A stretch of 11,506 bases of DNA from Chloroflexota bacterium (GTDB taxonomy: Bacteria; Chloroflexota; Anaerolineae; Ardenticatenales; Ardenticatenaceae). The position numbers and the translations under genes were made by a program. The stretch is from contig DOUV01000682.1 of NCBI GenBank assembly GCA_003520455.1, positions 1-11,506 of the forward strand, written 5' to 3'. A model generated the notes under the pieces. That model searched no databases. It saw nothing but the letters and a program-made list of their open reading frames with translations, and had not been told where the DNA came from. Every line of letters begins with the position of its first letter. The first letter of the stretch is position 1. Positions 7,199 to 11,506 of this stretch are shown here, piece after piece.

Positions 7199-7220
7199 CG
7201 TCTCGCACGCTTGGATGGCC

Positions 7221-7252
7221 GCGGCCCCGGTGGATCATTCCACCGGGGCCGC
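7221..7252. terminator. Strong stem-loop terminator, 14-bp perfect stem
   Basis: GCGGCCCCGGTGGA (7221-7234) pairs fully with 7239-7252 around a TCAT loop, 23 bases after the stop of the small protein. Only a short TTT follows, so termination may be partial or bidirectional. Confidence 0.7.
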
Positions 7253-7306
7253 CGCTTTGGACCACGCTCCTCTTCGGATTCCGTGTGCGACGAGACCGGG
7301 ACCAAG

Positions 7307-7593
7307 GTGCCACGCACTAAGAATGCTACCCAAAGTTACAACGATTCGAAAGAGCTGGCTGAGGCGACGAGACAGTAGGTCGAGGCGACACAAGAGGCGA
7401 TTGCGCTTGATGATCCCCTGGCCCGCCGGCTGATCGATTTCCTGGTCGTCTACTACTCGTCGTTGAAAGACAAGGGAGTGTCGTTCGGGTTCTCTCTGAG
7501 GGCTTCCGCGCATTCGAGCAGAGGGCTCACGAGCGGGGCTTTCGAGAGGTTCTCACCACGCTGAAGTTCCACAGCGTGACCCTTCGCACCTAA
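7307..7593 (+). pseudogene. Decayed small gene with in-frame TAG and a frameshift
   Basis: From GTG 7307 the frame encodes a Lys/Thr-rich start (VPRTKNATQSYNDSKELAEA), meets TAG at 7376-7378 and resumes as VEATQEAIALDDPLARRLID, then FLVVYYSSLKDKG. Near 7500 the protein-like signal moves to another frame: EGFRAFEQRAHERGF, then REVLTTLKFHSVTLRT, ending at TAA 7591-7593. Joined, this would be a plausible helical protein of about 95 residues. I do not recognise the family; the AEATRQ-x-VEATQEA spacing suggests an amphipathic helix or coiled coil. There is no clear ribosome site before the GTG, and the start could lie slightly upstream (GTG 7283). An alternative is that this is chance open sequence. 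The abrupt frame switch with well-formed residues on both sides favours a broken gene. Confidence 0.45.
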
Positions 7594-7663
7594 GTGACCC
7601 TCGATTCTCCGGCGGATAGGGGATGAGATTCGCTGGAAACCGGTCGCGCGGAGGGAATAATTC

Positions 7664-7692
7664 TTGCTTCCAGCTACGCAATCATCGATACG
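7664..7692 (+). promoter_or_regulatory. Weak promoter-like pair upstream of the ribonuclease gene
   Basis: TTGCTT (7664-7669) and GATACG (7687-7692) are 17 bases apart, about 46 bases before the ATG at 7739. The -10 element is a poor match, so this is tentative. Confidence 0.25.
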
Positions 7693-7738
7693 CGGCGTTC
7701 ACGCACAAGAATCCAGGTGCTTCCCTGAGGAGGGCAAA

Positions 7739-8149
7739 ATGGCCGAGGGCAGGGTGATCGTGGTAGACGGGGCCAATGTGGCGTACGAGGAGGTCTCCAA
7801 GGAGAACCAACCGAAGGTTTCCAACCTCGTCGCTGTGCGGCGCGTGCTGGAGCAAAAGGGTTACCGCCCGATCGTTATCGTCGATGCCAGCCTGAGATAC
7901 GAGATTGACGACCCGGCCCAACTCGAGGTGCTGATCGATGACCAGACGATCCGGTAGGTGCCAGCCGAGACCGACGCAGATTACTTCGTCCTCGAGACAG
8001 CCGGGCGCGAGGAGGCCCTTGTGGTCTCCAATGACCAATTCGAGCCCTACCAGGATCGATTTCCATGGATCGAACAACGGCGCGTTCCGCTGATGATCAT
8101 CAACGGCGAGGTCGAGTTGTACAAGCCGAAGCTCGAGCAGCACCCTTAA
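7739..8149 (+). pseudogene. NYN/Zc3h12a-like ribonuclease gene interrupted by an in-frame TAG
   Basis: ATG 7739 follows GAGGAGGG (7727-7734) by four bases. The first 72 codons encode RVIVVDGANVAYEE (D10) and RPIVIVDASLRYEIDD, the start of a PIN-like NYN ribonuclease fold of the Zc3h12a group. TAG at 7955-7957 is codon 73. The same frame then continues without another stop for 63 codons with TDADYFVLE (D79, D81), ALVVSNDQFEPY (D99) and VPLMIINGEVELYKPKL. These carry the remaining catalytic aspartates of the fold. The whole is 135 residues plus the stop codon, a normal domain length. A CAG-to-TAG change at a Gln position would explain it. The N-terminal fragment alone lacks most acidic active-site residues, so it should be inactive unless TAG is read through. 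A sequencing error is the other explanation. Confidence 0.8.
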
Positions 8150-8305
8150 ATCCCGCGGCCCGAGTGTGGCCGGGCGATAGCCCTTCGAGTCTCAATCGCG
8201 AGAGATTTCCAGGTCTGTGTGTCGAGCGATGTCTCATGCTGAGAGCTGAAACCGGCTGCGGCGAGTTGGAAACGCCGCGGCACCTGTCCGCAAGCACCTG
8301 CACGC

Positions 8306-8340
8306 AAGGAGCGACGCCCCGCCGGGGTGTCGCTCCTTTT
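8306..8340 (+). terminator. Rho-independent terminator
   Basis: AAGGAGCGACGCCCC (8306-8320) pairs with 8324-8340 around a GCC loop, with one mispaired or wobble position. The 3' arm ends in TTTT. It closes the transcription unit of the broken ribonuclease gene. Confidence 0.85.
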
Positions 8341-8544
8341 GCCGACAGGGGCGCTCGGCCCTGGAATTGGTTCCGGAGCGTCGCGGGCCACCGTGCCCCA
8401 ATTATCTCCTGAATCTTCGTTCCCGGCGTGATTCTTGTTTCGACCCGGTCTGCCAGCGATCGCAGGTTCCGGCGCGGAGGTTTTGTAAACCCGCTTACAG
8501 CCCGCGACGGTCGCTTTCACTATGGTAGAGAGTGTGCGTCTGGG

Positions 8545-8551
8545 AAGAGGG
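8545..8551 (+). promoter_or_regulatory. Ribosome binding site choosing GTG 8556
   Basis: AAGAGGG lies four bases before GTG 8556. Starting there gives a compact lipoprotein signal peptide (MGRSAGLRT then a hydrophobic core), whereas the upstream GTG 8532 would add eight residues ahead of it, three of them acidic. Confidence 0.55.
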
Positions 8552-8555
8552 AATT

Positions 8556-9851
8556 GTGGGACGGTCAGCCGGGCTCAGAACAATCGGGGCGGTCGTCGTC
8601 ATATTCTTGGTGACCGCCTGCGGACAGGTGAATGATGGCGCAATCTCCGCGGCGCAGAGACCGGACATTGCGACCATCGCAGCGGGAGCGGCCACAGCGA
8701 CCGCCACAGCCGCGCGGCTGCCTGCCAGCCGGGCCGTGCCCTCACCCACGTCAACCATGGAGGTGACGTTGACTGCCAACCCCACATTACTCCCGGACGA
8801 GCCACCCCCCTCCGGGGCGGAGCGCGACTTCAGCACCGATTTTGGCACGCACAGTGTGCCCTACAGTGAAATCCTCTCGGGCGGGCCACCGAAAGACGGG
8901 ATCCCGGCAATCGACCACCCTCGCTTCATCAGCGTTGAGCAGGCCGATGCCTGGCTCAAGCCGCAGGAGCCGGTTATCCTGTTCCAGGTGGGGGACGATG
9001 CGCGTGCCTACCCGCTCCAGATCCTCGTGTGGCACGAAATTGTCAACGATACGCTGAGTGAGGTCCCGGTGGTCGTGACCTTCTGCCCACTCTGCAACAC
9101 GGCGATTGCTTTCGAGCGGACCGTGGACGGGCAAGTCCTCGATTTCGGCACCACCGGGCGGCTGCGCTTCAGTAATCTGGTCATGTACGATCGACAGACC
9201 GAGTCGTGGTGGCAGCAAGCCACTGGGGAAGCGATTGCGGGCGAGTTTACCGGGCGCCAGCTGGTCTTTCGGCCGGCACCAATCATTTCGTGGTCCGATT
9301 TCAAGACTGCCCACCCGGAGGGCAAGGTGCTCTCGCGCGAAACGGGCTACGCCCGCAGCTACGGCCGGAATCCCTACGTCGGTTATGATAATGTGAACCA
9401 GTCCCCCTTCCTCTACGTTGGCCCCAAGACGCCGGGAGCCCTCGCCCCGATGGCGCGCGTGGTGACCGTTGACCTGAACGGTGAGGCGGTCGCCTACCCG
9501 TACGACATGCTGCAAGAGGTGCACGTCGTCAACGACGAGGTCGGCGGGGTGCCCATCGTTGTCTTCTGGGCGCCGGGCACGGCCTCGGCGCTGGACACCA
9601 CGGCCGTGGCGACGGGCCGCGACGTCGGCGCAGCCAATGTCTTCTCGCGCGAGCTCGACGGCCGTACGCTGACCTTCCGCCTCGACGGCGAGCGGATCAC
9701 CGACGAGCAGACCGGCAGCGAGTGGGGCGTTTTAGGACAGGCAACGAGCGGCGAACTGCAAGGTAGCCAATTGGAAACTGTCGTCAGCATCAATCACTTC
9801 TGGTTCTCCTGGGCTGCTTTCAAGCCGGAGACGCGCATCTATCAGCCGTAA
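8556..9851 (+). CDS. DUF3179-domain lipoprotein
   Basis: A 431-residue product from GTG 8556. A short basic N-terminus, the hydrophobic core IGAVVVIFL and the lipobox VTAC (C22) mark it as a lipoprotein. A Thr/Ala/Pro-rich spacer (about 35-90) follows, then the DUF3179 domain. Typical blocks are FISVEQADAWL (124-134), AYPLQILVWHEIVND (151-165), VVTFCPLCNTAIAF (173-186, with C177 and C180) and SWWQQATGEAIAGE (217-230). The C-terminal part repeats the fold: AYPYDMLQEVHVVND (313-327) mirrors the first AYP block, and WGVLGQATSGELQG (390-403) mirrors the second. CPLC is not conserved in the second copy. The family has no established biochemical function; the CPLC pair could bind a metal or form a redox disulfide. 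It should sit outside the membrane. It has no functional neighbours here and is probably monocistronic. Confidence 0.88.
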   Translation: MGRSAGLRTIGAVVVIFLVTACGQVNDGAISAAQRPDIATIAAGAATATATAARLPASRAVPSPTSTMEVTLTANPTLLPDEPPPSGAERDFSTDFGTHSVPYSEILSGGPPKDGIPAIDHPRFISVEQADAWLKPQEPVILFQVGDDARAYPLQILVWHEIVNDTLSEVPVVVTFCPLCNTAIAFERTVDGQVLDFGTTGRLRFSNLVMYDRQTESWWQQATGEAIAGEFTGRQLVFRPAPIISWSDFKTAHPEGKVLSRETGYARSYGRNPYVGYDNVNQSPFLYVGPKTPGALAPMARVVTVDLNGEAVAYPYDMLQEVHVVNDEVGGVPIVVFWAPGTASALDTTAVATGRDVGAANVFSRELDGRTLTFRLDGERITDEQTGSEWGVLGQATSGELQGSQLETVVSINHFWFSWAAFKPETRIYQP

Positions 9852-9894
9852 GGGAGTTCCAGAATTTAGATCGTCCTACTCCTCCGCTTCTCCT

Positions 9895-10362
9895 GCCGGA
9901 TCGTCAGATCCGGCGGCGCGGGCCTGGATCGCCAGATCCAGGCCGAGCGGTGAAGGGCTCCTGTTGGCCCTGGATCGCCAGGCCGAGCGGTGAAAGGACC
10001 CAGTTGCTCCCCGGCTGCTGCGGGGTCGTCAGACCCGGGGGTGCGGGCCTGGATCTGGCGATCCAGGCCGAGCAGTGGGGGTGATAGTTCCAGCCGGATC
10101 GCCAGATCCGGCGACCAGGGCCTGGATCTGGCGATCCAGGCTGAGCGGTGAAAGGACCCAGTTGCTCCCCGGCTGCTGCGGGGTCGTCAGGCTCGGGGGC
10201 GCGGGCCTGGATCTGGCGATCCACGTTGAGCGGTGAAGGGCTCCTGCCTGATCGTCAGATCGGGCAGTCGGGGCGTGGATCTGGTAAGCCAGGCTGAGCG
10301 AGGAAGTCGCCCCCAATTGCTGCCGCCGGATCTGACGATCAGGCGATCCTGGCTGAGCGATG
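9895..10362. repeat. Array of GGATC-N4-GATCC hairpins (REP-like)
   Basis: Well-formed stem-loops with tetraloops lie at 9895-9914, 9921-9944, 10046-10069, 10093-10112, 10120-10141, 10244-10267 and 10325-10344. Decayed copies lie near 9966, 10025, 10183, 10206, 10276 and 10345. Two types alternate: type A (GCCGGATC stem, loop GTCA or GCCA) and type B (GGCCTGGATC stem, loop GCCA or TGGC), and type B is usually followed by GAGCGGTGAA. The loops GCCA and TGGC are reverse complements, so the core occurs in both orientations. It fills the gap after the lipoprotein gene. The open frames crossing it are repeat artefacts. Another copy of the core lies at the window end. Confidence 0.85.
9985..10223. 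repeat. Direct repeat of about 81 bp at an offset of 158 bp inside the array
   Basis: 9985-10065 and 10143-10223 are nearly identical without indels; the differences I see are a few substitutions near 10033-10042. The unit includes GAGCGGTGAAAGGACCCAGT and a following hairpin pair, which implies segmental duplication within the array. Confidence 0.75.
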
Positions 10363-10456
10363 TGGAGCAGTTGTTCTTCTGGAAATCTCTAACTCGCCCA
10401 GTTCCTTGCCGATCCCGCAGTATTGTTCCCGACTTCGACCCAGACCAACAATTGCA

Positions 10457-10490
10457 GAAGGCCCGGCAGGCAGCACGCTGCCGGGCCTTC
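10457..10490. terminator. Strong stem-loop, 13-bp perfect stem, probable bidirectional terminator
   Basis: GAAGGCCCGGCAG (10457-10469) pairs with CTGCCGGGCCTTC (10478-10490) around an 8-base loop. There is no long T-tract on either side, so efficiency is uncertain. It separates the hairpin array from the MITE region. Confidence 0.6.
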
Positions 10491-10647
10491 CGCGTTGCTC
10501 CACGCCCGGCAACCACTTTCGTCACTCTGCGAGCTTGATCGAAAGAGATGATCTGCACCGGATTCGAAAGGTGGAAAGATGGTGAGAATGAGGAGCCGCC
10601 AACCGCCTTTTCGAAGAGGTGCTGGACAATCTTGCGGAGTACCGTAA

Positions 10648-10849
10648 CTCGAAGACAGGGCTTCTCAAAAGTTCTGTTAGCCCGACAAACTGAACACTCA
10701 GAGGGCCTTGTTGAGCCCTATTGCCGCGGGTCATTGCCCGCGACACATCGATGAATGGCCCACTTTCGGCACGTTCAAGGCCTGCTAGGCGCTTCGTGCG
10801 CCCGACAAAGGACGCGAGAGCCTGACTTTTGAGAAGCCCTGCTCGAAGA
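10648..10849. repeat. 8-bp target-site duplications CTCGAAGA flanking the MITE
   Basis: The copies are at 10648-10655 and 10842-10849. Removing the element and one copy restores a continuous empty site reading GTAACTCGAAGACCATAG. Confidence 0.88.
10656..10841. mobile_element. MITE, 186 bp, with 17-bp terminal inverted repeats and 8-bp target duplication
   Basis: CAGGGCTTCTCAAAAGT at 10656-10672 is the exact reverse complement of 10825-10841. CTCGAAGA flanks both ends (10648-10655 and 10842-10849), a perfect 8-bp target-site duplication. The interior has no transposase frame. It holds secondary structure: GGCCTTG/CAAGGCC (10704-10710, 10776-10782) and CGCGGG/CCCGCG (10725-10730, 10737-10742). 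The element is therefore non-autonomous and must be moved in trans. From memory, ends starting CAGGG with 8-10 bp duplications fit the ISAs1 family; this assignment is not proven here. Intact ends and a perfect duplication suggest fairly recent insertion. It lies 17 bases upstream of the promoter of the next gene. Confidence 0.9.
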
Positions 10850-10858
10850 CCATAGCAG

Positions 10859-10887
10859 TTGCGAAAATGTCGTGGGCCTGTTAGAAT
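10859..10887 (+). promoter_or_regulatory. Sigma-70-like promoter of the BrxE-like gene
   Basis: TTGCGA (10859-10864) and TAGAAT (10882-10887) are separated by 17 bases. The predicted start point near 10894 lies about 43 bases before the likely GTG start. It begins 17 bases past the right end of the MITE, so the insertion may have removed or replaced upstream control sequence. Confidence 0.5.
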
Positions 10888-10936
10888 CGAGCAGGGTATC
10901 TCGCACCCCTCTTCGGTTGAATCGGTCATTACCAGA

Positions 10937-11471
10937 GTGACAGCCGACGATGCCGCTCACACCTTGACCCTGCGCCTGTTGATTGCCCATGCTGCCAACA
11001 AGGACAGTCTGGCCTGGTGGGACGATGAATCCTTGACGCTCCACGCCGCTTTTCTTCTGGAGCGCGTCTTCCCGGTCGCCTCTGCCCTCGCGACCCGCAG
11101 CCTCGCGCTTCATGCGACCTTCGCTCGCCACAGGGGCAGGCGGCAAGCACCGGGACGCTCTCCATCTCTACCGGCTCGACGCCGACAACCAGGACAGGCT
11201 CGTGCTGTGCTTCGCACCACTCTTGTCGATTCCCATCCCGCGTGAGCTGATCTCGACAATGGCAGGGCTGCGAGAGCACCTGCAGAAGTTGCTGGGAGCG
11301 CCGTCGCCCTACGCCGTTGTGCGGCGAACCGGGACGGGCGCGCTCCACATCCCGGTGCCGTCCGCTCCTTCCGGCGTCTCGCCGTTGGTGCACCGCGTGC
11401 GGACGCTGGCTTGCGCTTACCTGGAGGGTGACGTTGGCCGGCCTGTCTTTCCTTTTTGTCTGGAGCGCTAA
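10937..11471 (+). pseudogene. Frameshifted BrxE-like (BREX-associated) gene
   Basis: From GTG 10937 the first segment reads TLRLLIAHAANKDSLAWWDD, then AAFLLERVFPVASALA and LALHATFARH. It matches the pattern I know from BrxE N-termini: LRLL, a WW pair about 15 residues on, FLxRxFP, then an Ala/Arg helix ending in ARH. After the GGGG run at 11133-11136 the signal moves to another frame with GGKHRDALHLYRLDADNQ, LLSIPIPRELISTMAGLREH, PSPYAVVRRTGTGALHI, and PLVHRVRTLACAYLEGDVG, ending at TAA 11469-11471. The joined product would be about 177 residues, the usual size for BrxE. BrxE belongs to type 6 BREX anti-phage loci, and its role there is not established. The start is uncertain because no ribosome site is visible. 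The identification rests on motif memory only, so an unrelated family is possible; the coding signal and frameshift are more certain. Confidence 0.5.
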
Positions 11472-11488
11472 CGCCTCAGCCGCTCCCG

Positions 11489-11506
11489 GCGGATCGCCAG
11501 ATCCGC
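11489..11506. repeat. Isolated copy of the GGATC-N4-GATCC hairpin
   Basis: GCGGATC (11489-11495), loop GCCA, GATCCGC (11500-11506), 17 bases after the stop of the BrxE-like gene. It is the same core as the array at 9895-10362 and may begin another array beyond the window. Confidence 0.75.

Larger units (their letters stand above)
8150..8555. other. Intergenic stretch with one terminator
   Basis: No gene is supported. A 6-bp GC-rich hairpin (GCGGCG/CGCCGC) lies near 8260-8277, and the clear terminator at 8306-8340 follows. The 215 bases from there to the lipoprotein start show no strong promoter; TATGGT at 8521-8526 could serve as a -10, but no good -35 is spaced correctly. Confidence 0.5.

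Noticed and set aside
8220..8340. T-box or other amino-acid riboswitch upstream of the terminator
   Set aside because: A GAGAG...GGCTGCGGCGAG stretch hints at stem I, but no antiterminator consensus is present and the downstream gene is a DUF3179 lipoprotein 215 bases away.
9904..10316. Minus-strand protein frames across the hairpin array
   Set aside because: The repeated residues (Pro, Gly, Arg, Ser) simply translate the DNA repeat; no start signals.
9895..10362. CRISPR array
   Set aside because: Units are palindromic and alternate between two types; spacing is irregular, intervening sequence is itself repeated, and there are no unique equal-length spacers or cas genes.
10656..10841. Full insertion sequence
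   Set aside because: At 186 bp with no transposase frame it can only be a non-autonomous element.

Overview
The window is GC-rich (roughly 60-65 % by eye) and reads as a bacterial chromosome segment. The combination of a PD40/TolB-type propeller protein, a GAF/HisKA_3 histidine kinase, a DUF3179 lipoprotein, GTG and TTG starts, strong GGAGG ribosome sites and many small hypothetical genes fits Chloroflexota, most likely Thermomicrobia. This is an inference from gene content; no rRNA or other phylogenetic marker is present. All genes I can support lie on the + strand.

Left part (1-3328): the 3' end of a secreted-type protein that joins a WD40-like propeller to a domain carrying every zinc and catalytic residue of an M15 (VanX/VanY) peptidase. 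It is followed by a GT-B glycosyltransferase related to glycogen synthases. A gene-poor stretch (3329-4190) holds several hairpins, a 117-bp element with nested inverted repeats and a consensus-like promoter on the minus strand.

Middle (4191-7198): a membrane GAF histidine kinase and a single-domain response regulator whose phospho-acceptor Asp is replaced by Glu. Then come a YjbQ/UPF0047 enzyme and a 68-residue acidic protein with its own promoter and terminator.

Decay zone (7307-8149): two neighbouring small genes, one unknown and one NYN/Zc3h12a-like ribonuclease, each interrupted by an in-frame TAG. The first also has a frameshift. A clear Rho-independent terminator follows, then a DUF3179 lipoprotein (8556-9851).

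Right part (9852-11506): an accessory region. It has a 470-bp array of GGATC-N4-GATCC hairpins, a strong stem-loop, and a complete 186-bp MITE with perfect 17-bp terminal repeats and an 8-bp target duplication. Just past the MITE is a promoter driving a frameshifted gene that resembles BrxE of BREX phage-defence loci. Another copy of the array hairpin ends the window. The genes do not form one pathway. The strongest functional link is the kinase/regulator pair, and the right end looks like the edge of a defence or mobile island.
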